From the IMG/VR virus record IMGVR_UViG_3300031576_000286, positions 1-21,417 of that record: a stretch of DNA of 21,417 nucleotides; one strand, given 5' to 3'. Origin of the DNA: a virus. The position numbers and the translations under genes were made by a program. Shown in pieces: positions 1 to 7,403 of the stretch. Position 1 is the stretch's first letter, and every line of letters begins with the position of its first letter. A model generated the notes under the pieces. That model was not told where the DNA came from. It saw only the letters and a list, made by a program, of their open reading frames with translations, and made no database searches.

Positions 1-2
1 CG

Positions 3-668
3 GTCTCGCGCGACCTCTTCTTCCTCGCGCAGAACGGCTTCAGGTCGGTGTCGCTCATCTCGATCACGGACAACCTGCAGGACAACGACGTGGGCAGCGC
101 GATCGACAAGCTGGTCAAGGCGCAGATTCTGTCCACCGACGACCCACTCTCGATGTACTACCCGAAGCTGGGGCAATTCTGGTGCATCAACGGCTCGACG
201 GTGTGGGTCTACACCTTCAGCCGCACCTCGAAGATCAGCGCCTGGTCGAAGTTCACGCTGCCTTTCGCGGTGGACGACGCGACCGTGCTGAATCAGGATC
301 TCTACGTGCGCACGGGCAACGACGTCTACAGGGTGAGCGACTCGGTCTACAAGGACGGCGTTTCTTCGATTCCGCTGGTCGATGTGCAGATGTTCTTCCA
401 GGACGGCAAGGTCCCAGGCGTGACAAAGCAATTCATGGGCATGAAGGTGATCGGCGAGGGGCAGTGGACGATCAGCCACCTCTTCGCGGTCGAGAACCAG
501 ACGCTCGAGTCGCAAGCGTATGAGTTGTCGGCGATCAGCCAGATGGGCGCGACGCATCCGGTCGAGTTGCTCGCCGAGCGCATCGCGCCGCACCTTACGC
601 ATCAGAAGGACGAGGCGGCCGAGTTGTCGGCGCTGATGCTCTTGTTCGAGAAATTGGGCGTGGTATGA
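3..668 (+). CDS. Phage tail/DNA-stabilisation protein, C-terminal part (partial)
   Basis: The frame is open from the left edge, so the gene starts outside the window and about 221 C-terminal residues are visible. A GTG at 48 is in frame but sits inside a well-formed beta-rich stretch (DLFFLAQNGFRSVSL), so it is unlikely to be the start. The repeated short strands with W/Y/V and motifs such as 'LGQFWCINGSTVWVYTF' resemble beta-propeller-like podovirus tail proteins (P22 gp10 packaged-DNA stabilisation protein or T7 gp12 tail tubular protein B). This is judged from style and from position just before the injection proteins, not from an alignment. The last 45 residues are helical and acidic, unlike the beta part. 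The stop overlaps the next start as ATGA, so the two genes are translationally coupled. Confidence 0.6.
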   Translation, partial: VSRDLFFLAQNGFRSVSLISITDNLQDNDVGSAIDKLVKAQILSTDDPLSMYYPKLGQFWCINGSTVWVYTFSRTSKISAWSKFTLPFAVDDATVLNQDLYVRTGNDVYRVSDSVYKDGVSSIPLVDVQMFFQDGKVPGVTKQFMGMKVIGEGQWTISHLFAVENQTLESQAYELSAISQMGATHPVELLAERIAPHLTHQKDEAAELSALMLLFEKLGVV

Positions 669-1087
669 AGCCTGAACACCTGACGCTTGAGCATCTGCAC
701 GCGTTCCTGCCGCACCTTGGGGCTCGTGACCGAGCGGAAATCCTGCGGATGTACCCGAACCTCGAGGCCTGGGCGCGCTCGAGGATCGAGTTGGGCGGCG
801 CGGCCTGGGCCGGCGTGATCGACGGTGAGGTGATCGTTGTCGGCGGCGTGATCACCAATTCGGCGAAGGAGGGCGTGCTCTGGATTGCTGGGCGCGATGG
901 CTGGGCCCGGCGCCATATCCGCCACGCGCTGCGCGTCTTCGACGCGATCAAGGGCTTCGGCGGCTACACGGCGCTGCGCTGCAAGTGCGTCGCGGACAAC
1001 CTGACCGCGCGGCGTTTCGCCGAGCGGCTGGGGTTCAATGAGATTCAGACCGAAGGCGACCTCGTCCACTACAGGATGGCGACATGA
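665..1087 (+). CDS. GNAT-fold protein, T7 gp13-like virion-associated
   Basis: The 140-residue product has the layout of a small N-acetyltransferase: a central beta strand pair (GVIDGEVIVVGGVI), a helix, then the typical late GNAT segment 'CVADNLTARRFAERLGF', in which an Asn-containing loop precedes a helix and the final strand. Small GNAT-like proteins at this position, after the tail tube and before the internal virion proteins, are known in T7-like and related podoviruses (the gp13/DUF2833 group), where a structural or assembly role is more likely than metabolism. The classical R/Q-x-x-G-x-G/A acetyl-CoA loop is not clear, so catalysis is uncertain. Both ends overlap neighbours by ATGA (665-668 and 1084-1087). 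Confidence 0.65.
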   Translation: MKPEHLTLEHLHAFLPHLGARDRAEILRMYPNLEAWARSRIELGGAAWAGVIDGEVIVVGGVITNSAKEGVLWIAGRDGWARRHIRHALRVFDAIKGFGGYTALRCKCVADNLTARRFAERLGFNEIQTEGDLVHYRMAT

Positions 1088-2010
1088 CGAATCTACTGAA
1101 GTGGATCCTATTTCCAGGCGTACACGTCGTTTGCCGTTTCGGTGGTGATGATGGCGATGGCGGCGGCGGCTTGGGCAGCAACTTCGAGGCCGAAGAAGCA
1201 CGCAAGGGGGCCCTGAGAAAGCGCATCGACCGGATGTACGGCATCGACGCTGATAGAGGCCCAGCGCCCGAGCGCAAGACTTTTACGACTCAAAGAGCCG
1301 GGGAGCCGCCGGAAGGCTGGCACCTGGTCGGTGGCGAAGGTTCCGAAAATATGTGGACCGGTCCGAGCGGTCGCGTGTCCTATGGACCGCCGCCGGCTTC
1401 GACGGTGGATGTCGTCGACGAGGACGCCTACAACAAGGCCGTCGCCGACTTCAACGCGCTCGATAAGGAAACTGTGGACGCACGCACCGCGATGGAGGGC
1501 GAAAACACGAAGCTCGCCAACGCGACCCGGTCCTACTACACCGACCAGCTCGGCCGCGAGTACAACAAAGCCGAGCGTGAGACGCGCTTCAAGCTCGCGC
1601 GCCAGGGCCTCATGGGCGGCAGCGAGGACATCTACCAGCAGGGTGATGTCCGATCTGATCGAGACCTCGGCGCGACGCGCGTCGACGAAGCGGTGCGTCG
1701 GGCGGTGGGGCAAATGAAGACCCAGCGCGAGCAGGAGCGCTTGAACGCGGTGCAGCTCGTTAACAGCGGAGCGGGTGACAGCGCAGTGAGCGCCGCGCAA
1801 GCGGGGCTGAAGAACACCTTCGAGAACGCGAACGCGGCGCAGAAGGTGTCGCTGTTCGATGATCTTTTCACCAACGCTGCGGACGCATTCTCGGCCAACA
1901 ATCTGAACGCGCAGCAGCAACTGCTCGCGGAACGGTACTACAGGCAATTGGGCGCATTTCCGTTCCAACAAATCAGAACGACCTCCGGTAAAACCACCCC
2001 GGATCGCTGA
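1084..2010 (+). CDS. Putative internal virion / DNA-injection protein
   Basis: The 308-residue product has no enzymatic motif. It has a short hydrophobic N-terminus (LLKWILFPGVHVVC), an Asp/Gly-rich linker at about residues 20-30, then a long helical Ala/Gln/Arg/Glu-rich body with many polar coiled-coil-like repeats. This composition, and the position between a GNAT-like gp13-type gene and further helical proteins, fits the ejected internal core proteins of short-tailed phages (T7 gp14-16, P22 gp7/gp20/gp16). The match is one of class and position, and no specific homologue is recognised. The ATG at 1084 is chosen because it overlaps the upstream stop. The next gene follows after three bases. 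Confidence 0.55.
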   Translation: MTNLLKWILFPGVHVVCRFGGDDGDGGGGLGSNFEAEEARKGALRKRIDRMYGIDADRGPAPERKTFTTQRAGEPPEGWHLVGGEGSENMWTGPSGRVSYGPPPASTVDVVDEDAYNKAVADFNALDKETVDARTAMEGENTKLANATRSYYTDQLGREYNKAERETRFKLARQGLMGGSEDIYQQGDVRSDRDLGATRVDEAVRRAVGQMKTQREQERLNAVQLVNSGAGDSAVSAAQAGLKNTFENANAAQKVSLFDDLFTNAADAFSANNLNAQQQLLAERYYRQLGAFPFQQIRTTSGKTTPDR

Positions 2011-2013
2011 GCC

Positions 2014-2733
2014 ATGTTCGATCCATTCTCGCTAGCAATTCTCGCCGCATCGGCGTTCATGAAGATGCAAGCGAACGAGGACGCGGCCAATCGGCGCGAA
2101 GCCTTCCGTCGTTCGATGGAGTCCTACCAGCGCACCAAGGCGAACGAAACTCAAGGCGCGACCGAAGCGTTGCTCAAGAAGCAGACTCCGGAGGCGCGCG
2201 GCGCCGAGTTGGCGGATGTCACGACGGATCGCGAGCGGTCGCTGCGCGACACGGTCGGCGCTGCCCAGGCATTCGATGCACCAGGCATCGCTGGCAAGCT
2301 CCCGAGCGACTACACCGCGGCGCAGGAGGTAAATGCGGCTCGCATCGCCGAGCGCACGCGCAAGGCGATTGAGCAACTCGCGTCAATGGGGGCACCGGGT
2401 GAGCAGGCGCAGGCCTTTGGCCGGCGCTACGGCCAGGCGGCGGGCGTGGTCGATGCGTCCAACCGGGCGAGCGCGAATGTTGGTGAGGGCTATCTCACAG
2501 ACATCAATAACGTGCGTCCCGACCCATTTCTCTCGACGCTAGGGGACGTGGGCATGGCCGTCGGCGGGTCGATGGCTGGCAGCGATGGGAATTCGATCCC
2601 GTGGACCGGGGAAGGGAAACCGTCTCCGTGGGACTACGACGATGCGGCCGCGGTCGGCAAGACCCTGAGAAAACCGACGATCAGCGACCGGCTCAAGTAC
2701 GGCCTCGGCATCTTCGGAACGATGGGACGATAG
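2014..2733 (+). CDS. Putative internal virion protein, gp14-like style
   Basis: The 239-residue product begins with a hydrophobic/amphipathic helix (FDPFSLAILAASAFMKM) followed by an Asn/Gln/Ala/Arg-rich helical region and a Gly/Pro-rich tail. An N-terminal membrane-active helix plus an alanine-rich helical body is the pattern of small podovirus injection proteins such as T7 gp14 or P22 gp7, which form part of a trans-envelope channel. This is inferred from composition and context. The start lies three bases after the upstream stop and the stop directly abuts the next ATG at 2734, so the three genes form a tight unit. Confidence 0.5.
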   Translation: MFDPFSLAILAASAFMKMQANEDAANRREAFRRSMESYQRTKANETQGATEALLKKQTPEARGAELADVTTDRERSLRDTVGAAQAFDAPGIAGKLPSDYTAAQEVNAARIAERTRKAIEQLASMGAPGEQAQAFGRRYGQAAGVVDASNRASANVGEGYLTDINNVRPDPFLSTLGDVGMAVGGSMAGSDGNSIPWTGEGKPSPWDYDDAAAVGKTLRKPTISDRLKYGLGIFGTMGR

Positions 2734-4107
2734 ATGCCGGTCTTTCGGACTCAGCCGAGCGGCAACCTGACAGGCGCGATCCGGCGGCTCCTCGCTTCGG
2801 GCAGCAGCAGCTTGAATCCGTTGCAGGAGATGCAAGCCGATGCAATGGCGGCCGGCACGGCGCACAAGATGGGCCTGGTCGAGCAGATGCGCACCAAACT
2901 GGAGAGCGATCGAGCCGCCGAGGCGCGGCGGAACGACCCAACAGCGCGCACCGAGTATGCGGGGCACGCGGCGGGCATCGACATGCCGGATGCGACGCGC
3001 CTCTACAAGGCGATCTCCGGCGCGCGCGAGCGCCCGTCGCAATCCGGCGGCGTGGACATGGACGACGAGGGCAACCGGATGCCCGATGTTACGTTCGCGA
3101 AGCCTGAGAACCTGCAGCCAGGGCAGGACCGGCTTTTCAGAGCGGCGCTCGCTTCTCTGCAAGGCATGGGGCTCGCCACCAAGGCGACGAACGCGGAGGA
3201 ACTGGCGAAGGCGACCGGGCACACTCAGGAGCAGGGGCTGATCGAGCGCGTTCAAGACTTCATCGAGCGCGGCGATCTTCAACGCGCCTCGGCGATGAGC
3301 CAAGGAGCGAAACCCGGCACAGCGATCAAGTTGCACCAGAACCTCGGCGACACTGGCGCAACGTTTGCGCCGGCTACCGGGGCAGTGCAAGCCGAACCGG
3401 CAAATCCTCTGCTGGCCGGAACGCTCACCGAGCGTGCGTCGAAGGCCGAGCAACAGCGAGCAGCCGCAGTCGCTTCGCGCGCCGCCGCTGGAGCGAGCAC
3501 TGCGCATGCCGATTTGTTCCGTGCGCAGGCCGACAAGACCCGCAAGGAGAAACCGGAGGGCGAGCTCGGCAAGCCGCCAACTGGTTATCGCTGGGGACCG
3601 CCGGACGAGAACGGGGCACCGACCCTCGTGCCGGTTGCTGGCGGGCCGGCCGAGAAGCTCGGCGAGACGCAGGTGAAACAGATAGTCGGCGTGAAGAACA
3701 CTCGCGACGCGATCACTGAGTACCGCGAAGCGCTCAAAAAGTGGGGTGGCGCCGACATCATGAATCCAGCCTCGCGCGCCAGAATGGGCACCGTCTACAA
3801 CAACATGTTGCTGCAGGCGAAGGAAGCCTACAACCTCGGCGTCCTGAACGGCCCGGACTACATGATCCTGCAGGAGGTAATCACGAGTCCGAGCACCCTG
3901 AAGGGCGGCATCACCTCGAAGGAGGCGCTGGACGACCAGGCGGCAAAACTCGATGAGGTGATGGGGCGCATCGGCTTGCAGGTGGACGCATCGAGTAAGC
4001 AGCGTGGCGGCAACGCGGGGCCATCCGCGTCGCCGAGACCCGAGACCACCAAGGTTTTGAACGGCACGACCTACGTGAAAGTAGGTGGAAAGTGGTATCA
4101 GCAATGA
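2734..4107 (+). CDS. Putative internal virion / DNA-injection protein
   Basis: The 457-residue product is mostly helical, with a basic N-terminus (QPSGNLTGAIRRLL) and a long Ala/Glu/Lys/Arg-rich centre containing potential coiled coils around residues 215-275. Its C-terminal part, about 310-440, looks more globular and contains 'YNNMLLQAKEAYNLGVLNGPDYMIL', a pattern seen in large phage internal proteins. No catalytic motif is visible. The context (third of four consecutive helical proteins downstream of a tail protein) suggests an ejected core protein. The stop overlaps the next gene's ATG at 4104. Confidence 0.5.
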   Translation: MPVFRTQPSGNLTGAIRRLLASGSSSLNPLQEMQADAMAAGTAHKMGLVEQMRTKLESDRAAEARRNDPTARTEYAGHAAGIDMPDATRLYKAISGARERPSQSGGVDMDDEGNRMPDVTFAKPENLQPGQDRLFRAALASLQGMGLATKATNAEELAKATGHTQEQGLIERVQDFIERGDLQRASAMSQGAKPGTAIKLHQNLGDTGATFAPATGAVQAEPANPLLAGTLTERASKAEQQRAAAVASRAAAGASTAHADLFRAQADKTRKEKPEGELGKPPTGYRWGPPDENGAPTLVPVAGGPAEKLGETQVKQIVGVKNTRDAITEYREALKKWGGADIMNPASRARMGTVYNNMLLQAKEAYNLGVLNGPDYMILQEVITSPSTLKGGITSKEALDDQAAKLDEVMGRIGLQVDASSKQRGGNAGPSASPRPETTKVLNGTTYVKVGGKWYQQ

Positions 4108-5843
4108 AGCCGGTCACCGACCCCGCTTTGCTCGCGCAGCTCGAGGACGGCGAAGGCGCTCCGGCGCCGGCCGCCTCGAATTTGAAACCGGTTACCGATC
4201 CGCAGCTCATCGAGCAGCTCGAAGCGCCTAACCCGACGACGGACATGTCCACCGGCCAGAAAGTCGCGGCCGGCGCCGGCAAGGCGGTGATGGATCTCGG
4301 TCGTGGCGCAAAGCAGGGGTTGGACATTCCGGCAGTCTGGCTCGAGCGGAAATTTGAAGGGCCGCCCACGCTGGCCGAACTCATCACCGGGGAGCGCAAG
4401 CAGTCGCTTCTCGGTCGTCTCGGCAAGGCGCTTGGCATGCCTACCGCAGCGGACAGCGCGCGCGAGACTAAGGCAGAGATCGAAGAGGCGCGAAAGTTGG
4501 AAGCACCGCTCATGGCCACGACAAGCGGCAAGGTCGGTAACGTCCTGGGTGCCGTTGCGCTTGCCGTATTGACCGCGCCGGTGGCTGCGTTGAATACAGT
4601 TCGTGGAGCGGCAGCGGTCGGCGCGACCCAAGGTTTTCTGCAACCGACAGTCGAGGGCGAGAGCCGCACTTTGAATACCGCCGCAGGTGGCGCTGGCGGT
4701 GCAATCGGGCAGAAGGTTGGGAACAAAATCGCCGAATTCATCAGCCGCAAGTTGAGCAGCACGGCCGCCTCCGAAGCGGCGCGCAAGAGTGCCGACGCAT
4801 CGAAGAACGCCGCTCTCGCCGCCGGACGAGATGCGGGCTACGTAGTACCACCTTCGCAGGCGAACCCCACCGCAGTCAATAGGGTACTGGAGAGCGTTGC
4901 CGGCAAGCTCAGCACCGCTCAGAGTGCGTCGGCGAAGAATCAAGAAGTGACCAATCGGCTTGCCGCCCTGGGCCTTAGGCTTCCGCACAATCGCCCGATC
5001 ACTCCCGAGGCGCTTGCCGCGATCCGCAAGGAGGCTGGACAGGCATACGAGGCCCTCGGGCAGGGGCAGTTCGTTGCCGATGCGACTTACAAGGCTAGGC
5101 TCGAAGGCCTTGCTGCGGCGCAGAAGAAGTTGGCCGAGGAATTCCCAGAACTCGCCAGCAAGGATGTGCTCAAGATCGCCGAGGGCATGAAGAAAGAGGC
5201 CTTCGATGGCCGCACCTTGGTGGAGTTGACCAAAGCTCTTAGGGAGAAGGCGACCGCCGCATACCGGGCAGGGGAGGCTGGGGCGGCGAAGTTCTACAAG
5301 GGTGCTGCACGTGAGGTCGAGGACCTGATGGAGCGGAACCTTGCCTACACCGGGAACGGCGGCCCCAATGCATTGAGAGAGTTCAAGGAGGCAAGAAAGC
5401 TGATCGCCAAGTCCTACGCGGCCGAAGCTGCCCTGAATCCAGCCACGGGCAATATAGACGCAGCGGTGTTCGCCCAGGCCGTGAAGAAGGGCAAGCCCAT
5501 CAGCGACGAGTTCAAGACGATCGGCGAGTTTGCCTCCGCGTTCCCGAAGGCGACCCGCCAGGTGGATAAGGTTGGTTCGGTGCTGCCTGGCAGCCCGCTT
5601 GATTGGGCGACCGCAGGTGGGGTCAGCGCCATTTCGGGCAACCCCGCGCTGATGCTGGGCGTCCTCGCGCGCCCGGCGGCGCGATCGGCGCTGTTGTCGA
5701 AGTTCTTCCAGAGTATCGGGACGACGCCAAGTTACGGGCCGAGCGTCGTGCTACGGGATGCGGATGCTGCGGGGAGAACCGAGCTGGCGAAGCGGATCGC
5801 GGCTGGCTTGGGCACGGCCACCGCGCTTGAGGGCGTGCGCTAG
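4104..5843 (+). CDS. Large injection-type virion protein with VTDP-repeat N-terminus
   Basis: The ATG at 4104 is preferred over a GTG at 4092 because it forms an ATGA overlap with the upstream stop. The product has about 579 residues. Its N-terminus carries a duplicated short motif, KPVTDPALLAQLE and KPVTDPQLIEQLE, about 20 residues apart. A hydrophobic Ala/Val/Gly-rich stretch follows at about residues 140-205, which could insert in a membrane. A long helical body comes next, then a second hydrophobic Gly/Ala region near the C-terminus. This matches the size and style of P22 gp16-type or T7 gp15/16-type ejected proteins. No lytic transglycosylase motif was seen. Its stop codon shares CTAG with the stop of the convergent minus-strand gene. 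Confidence 0.55.
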   Translation: MKPVTDPALLAQLEDGEGAPAPAASNLKPVTDPQLIEQLEAPNPTTDMSTGQKVAAGAGKAVMDLGRGAKQGLDIPAVWLERKFEGPPTLAELITGERKQSLLGRLGKALGMPTAADSARETKAEIEEARKLEAPLMATTSGKVGNVLGAVALAVLTAPVAALNTVRGAAAVGATQGFLQPTVEGESRTLNTAAGGAGGAIGQKVGNKIAEFISRKLSSTAASEAARKSADASKNAALAAGRDAGYVVPPSQANPTAVNRVLESVAGKLSTAQSASAKNQEVTNRLAALGLRLPHNRPITPEALAAIRKEAGQAYEALGQGQFVADATYKARLEGLAAAQKKLAEEFPELASKDVLKIAEGMKKEAFDGRTLVELTKALREKATAAYRAGEAGAAKFYKGAAREVEDLMERNLAYTGNGGPNALREFKEARKLIAKSYAAEAALNPATGNIDAAVFAQAVKKGKPISDEFKTIGEFASAFPKATRQVDKVGSVLPGSPLDWATAGGVSAISGNPALMLGVLARPAARSALLSKFFQSIGTTPSYGPSVVLRDADAAGRTELAKRIAAGLGTATALEGVR

Positions 5844-6046
5844 ACCGTATTCATCAGGTACAGGAACCAAACGGCGATGCCGCCGTACACGATCCACGCC
5901 GCGCCCTTGCCAATGCGCGGATCGAAGAGGATGGTCTTAAGTCTCCCGCTCGGCAGGTAGCGCCTGCAAAGCCAGGTCGTGCCGCCGAAGAGCACGGCAG
6001 CCACCGCAGGTCCCAACACGATTCCCAGTATTGTGGTTGAGGTCAT
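5840..6046 (-). CDS. Small inner-membrane protein, two TM segments
   Basis: The 68-residue product has two likely membrane segments, at about residues 5-24 (ILGIVLGPAVAAVLFGG core) and 49-65 (AWIVYGGIAVWFLYLM). They are joined by a basic loop with RRYLPSGR that would face the cytoplasm if both termini are outside. The ATG at 6046 is chosen because it overlaps the HNH gene's stop as ATGA. It is the last gene of a three-gene minus-strand operon (RHH, exported HNH nuclease, this protein) lying against the late virion genes. Function is unknown. The position matches that of P22 sieA, an inner-membrane superinfection-exclusion protein, but there is no visible sequence likeness. Confidence 0.65.
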   Translation of the reverse strand: MTSTTILGIVLGPAVAAVLFGGTTWLCRRYLPSGRLKTILFDPRIGKGAAWIVYGGIAVWFLYLMNTV

Positions 6047-6318
6047 CGCTGCGCCGTCTCGCGGGCCGTCTTCTCCCTGTGCTGCTCGATGGTGAGCCAT
6101 TGCATATTGTGCGTGGCATCGGCGCCGCCGCGGTGCAGGGGACGAATGTGGTCCACTTGGTAGCCCGGGCAGGCGCCGCGAGCGTTGGCCGTTGACGGGC
6201 AGGGGTTGGACCGCTGGAACTTGGCGCGCACGGACTTGCTGCGCGGCTCGCGGGCGTCGACATCCATGACCGGTAGGGCCAAGGCCAGCGCGAGCGCGGC
6301 GGACAGTGTGCGGATCAT
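6043..6318 (-). CDS. Exported HNH nuclease
   Basis: The 91-residue product starts with a clear Sec signal peptide (MIRTLSAALALALALPVMDVDA, probable cleavage after Ala22). It continues with a compact HNH domain: 'CPGYQVDHIRPLHRGG' with the catalytic Asp56-His57 pair, then Asn71 in 'THNMQW' and a final polar helix. Cys40 and Cys50 flank the domain entry and could form a disulfide in the periplasm. Small secreted HNH proteins with a C-P-[x]n-RGACPGY-x-x-DH signature are a recognised group in Proteobacteria and phages; their biological role is not established as far as I know. Both ends overlap neighbours by ATGA. In this context it could attack incoming DNA in the periplasm. Confidence 0.85.
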   Translation of the reverse strand: MIRTLSAALALALALPVMDVDAREPRSKSVRAKFQRSNPCPSTANARGACPGYQVDHIRPLHRGGADATHNMQWLTIEQHREKTARETAQR

Positions 6319-6551
6319 CGTTTCTTCTTGGCGGTGGAGTGCAACTCTATCGCAGCGCGGAGCAGGCGGCGCACGGCAGGATCGGATAGTAGCCGTTCGG
6401 CATCAATGAGACGCCCTTCGAGGTAGGCCGTCAGAACGTCCGTAACGTGTTGATTTAACGAACGCGAGTTCTTGTCAGCGTCCGCCTTGAGAGCGTCCTT
6501 CAAGGCCCTGGGCATGCGAAACGAGTAGGAGATGGATTCGGTCTCGGTCAT
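6315..6551 (-). CDS. Arc/Mnt-like ribbon-helix-helix repressor
   Basis: The 78-residue product has the Arc-type RHH signature: a beta strand 'SYSFRMPRAL', then helices 'KDALKADADKNSRSLNQHVTDVL' with the typical RSLN turn, covering residues 7-43. A basic helical tail at 45-75 could tetramerise. Both size and layout resemble P22 Mnt (about 82 residues, RHH plus C-terminal helix) more than the shorter Arc. It heads the minus-strand operon with the exported HNH nuclease and the TM protein, and is divergent from another RHH gene. It probably binds the 31-bp dyad in the 6552-6644 gap. No good Shine-Dalgarno is visible before the ATG at 6551, and no convincing minus-strand promoter was found. Confidence 0.85.
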   Translation of the reverse strand: MTETESISYSFRMPRALKDALKADADKNSRSLNQHVTDVLTAYLEGRLIDAERLLSDPAVRRLLRAAIELHSTAKKKR

Positions 6552-6582
6552 GGGCCGGAACCGTGCCAGACACTAGCTGCAC

Positions 6583-6611
6583 TTGCAATAAGCTACATCT
6601 GCATCTATGAT
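6583..6611 (+). promoter_or_regulatory. Sigma70 promoter for the rightward RHH cassette
   Basis: TTGCAA (6583-6588) and TATGAT (6606-6611) are separated by exactly 17 bases, giving a near-consensus promoter reading rightward into the RHH gene at 6645. The -10 hexamer lies at the centre of a 31-bp inverted repeat, so a protein bound there would block RNA polymerase. The predicted start is near 6618, giving a leader of about 27 bases that includes AAAGGAGG. Confidence 0.75.
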
Positions 6612-6622
6612 GCACTTGTAGC
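6592..6622. promoter_or_regulatory. 31-bp dyad operator between the divergent RHH genes
   Basis: The arms are GCTACA (6592-6597) paired with TGTAGC (6617-6622), and inside them TGCATC-TAT-GATGCA (6600-6614). Everything is symmetric around 6607 except two bases on each side. A direct repeat, TGCACTTG, also occurs at 6578-6585 and 6611-6618, 33 bp apart. RHH proteins bind such sites as dimers of dimers, so this is the expected operator of one or both neighbouring RHH proteins. Confidence 0.75.
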
Positions 6623-6644
6623 ACATATGCCGAAAGGAGGGCCG

Positions 6645-6830
6645 ATGCGCAAGAAGGAAGGGAAGAGCTTCACGCTGTATCTGCCGGCGGACGTAATGGC
6701 GCGGGCGAAGCTCGTGGCTGACGAGCGCGACAGAAGCACCTCGCAAATCGTGACGGCCGCGCTGCGGGAGTACCTGAGGAAGGAAGCTGAAGCGGCAGCA
6801 CGAGGTGCATCAACACCCCGCGCCGCCTGA
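6645..6830 (+). CDS. Ribbon-helix-helix DNA-binding protein, Arc-like position
   Basis: The ATG at 6645 is chosen over 6627 because AAAGGAGG (6633-6640) lies between them and can only serve the later one. The 61-residue product has the RHH order: strand 'KSFTLYLPADV', helix 'MARAKLVADERDR', turn STSQ, then helix 'IVTAALREYLRKEAEAAARG'. This is the CopG/Arc class of dimeric repressors. It is the first gene of the rightward cassette and probably controls its own promoter, whose -10 box sits inside the adjacent dyad. Its size is near that of P22 Arc (53 residues), which likewise leads the ant operon divergent from mnt. Confidence 0.8.
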   Translation: MRKKEGKSFTLYLPADVMARAKLVADERDRSTSQIVTAALREYLRKEAEAAARGASTPRAA

Positions 6831-6855
6831 CCAACCGATCTAAAAGGAGACGCGG

Positions 6856-7221
6856 ATGGCTGAGAGCAATTGTAGCGAAGATAGAAAGTGGCCGGAGGGT
6901 GCATACCATCGGCTGACAGCGGTAAGGGATGTGTCCTTCGGCAAGTTGCGGCATGCCAGCTATGGCCTTGACACCGTTCTGAGGATGCTTGCCGATGCGC
7001 TGGCGGCGGACCCGGATTGTTCCGAGCACCTTGACGACAACCGCAAGGGCGGCTTGATCTCGGCCGCGCTCATGTGCTCGGAGGCGATGACTGAGTTCGT
7101 CGAGGATCACGAGCGCGAAGACACGAAGGGGCGACGCGCGTTGTTCGCAGAGCCAACCGAACGCGATCCGGTCGATCTGAGGGCTTATCGAATGACGCGC
7201 GCGAAAGAGGTTACGGCATGA
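6856..7221 (+). CDS. Hypothetical protein, antirepressor-position gene
   Basis: The product is 121 residues and not recognised. The ATG at 6856 is preceded at good spacing by AAAGGAGA (6843-6850). The protein is acidic and helical, with a middle segment 'DTVLRMLADALAADPDC' and 'GGLISAALMCSEAMTEFVEDHERED'. It has no TM segment and no signal peptide. It follows an Arc-sized RHH repressor, which is the place of ant in P22. An antirepressor role is therefore a hypothesis from position only. The stop overlaps the next ATG at 7218. Confidence 0.65.
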   Translation: MAESNCSEDRKWPEGAYHRLTAVRDVSFGKLRHASYGLDTVLRMLADALAADPDCSEHLDDNRKGGLISAALMCSEAMTEFVEDHEREDTKGRRALFAEPTERDPVDLRAYRMTRAKEVTA

Positions 7222-7403
7222 GCAATGCCCCTCGCCGCGAGAAGCGCACGGCTGCTGTCACGGTGCATCTAGTTCCGACCGTGCGATACGCACTGGAGCA
7301 GCTCGCATCGCACGAGGGGCGGAGTATTTCCACCGCAGCCGCTTTGGCGATCCAGCGCGACCCGATCGTCAAGGTTTTCATCCAGAAGCTCGGCCAGCAA
7401 TGA
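7218..7403 (+). CDS. Small basic RHH-like protein
   Basis: The 61-residue product begins 'RREKRTAAVTVHLVPTVRYALEQLA' and continues 'SHEGRSISTAAALAIQRD'. A possible strand is followed by two helices joined by a GRSIST turn, as in RHH proteins, but the fit is looser than for the two RHH genes upstream. The N-terminal REKR motif is shared with the next gene and with the gene at 20939. Translation is coupled to the upstream gene by ATGA at 7218 and to the downstream gene by ATGA at 7400. Confidence 0.6.
   Translation: MSNAPRREKRTAAVTVHLVPTVRYALEQLASHEGRSISTAAALAIQRDPIVKVFIQKLGQQ

Noticed and set aside
2539-4104. 521-residue open frame on the minus strand
   Set aside because: Lies entirely antisense to the virion gene at 2734-4107; Arg/Leu/His-rich composition of a GC-rich shadow frame; no ribosome-binding site.
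5840-6100. Longer start for the small TM protein
   Set aside because: The first 18 residues would be antisense-like read-through of the HNH gene end; ATG at 6046 forms an ATGA overlap like its neighbours.
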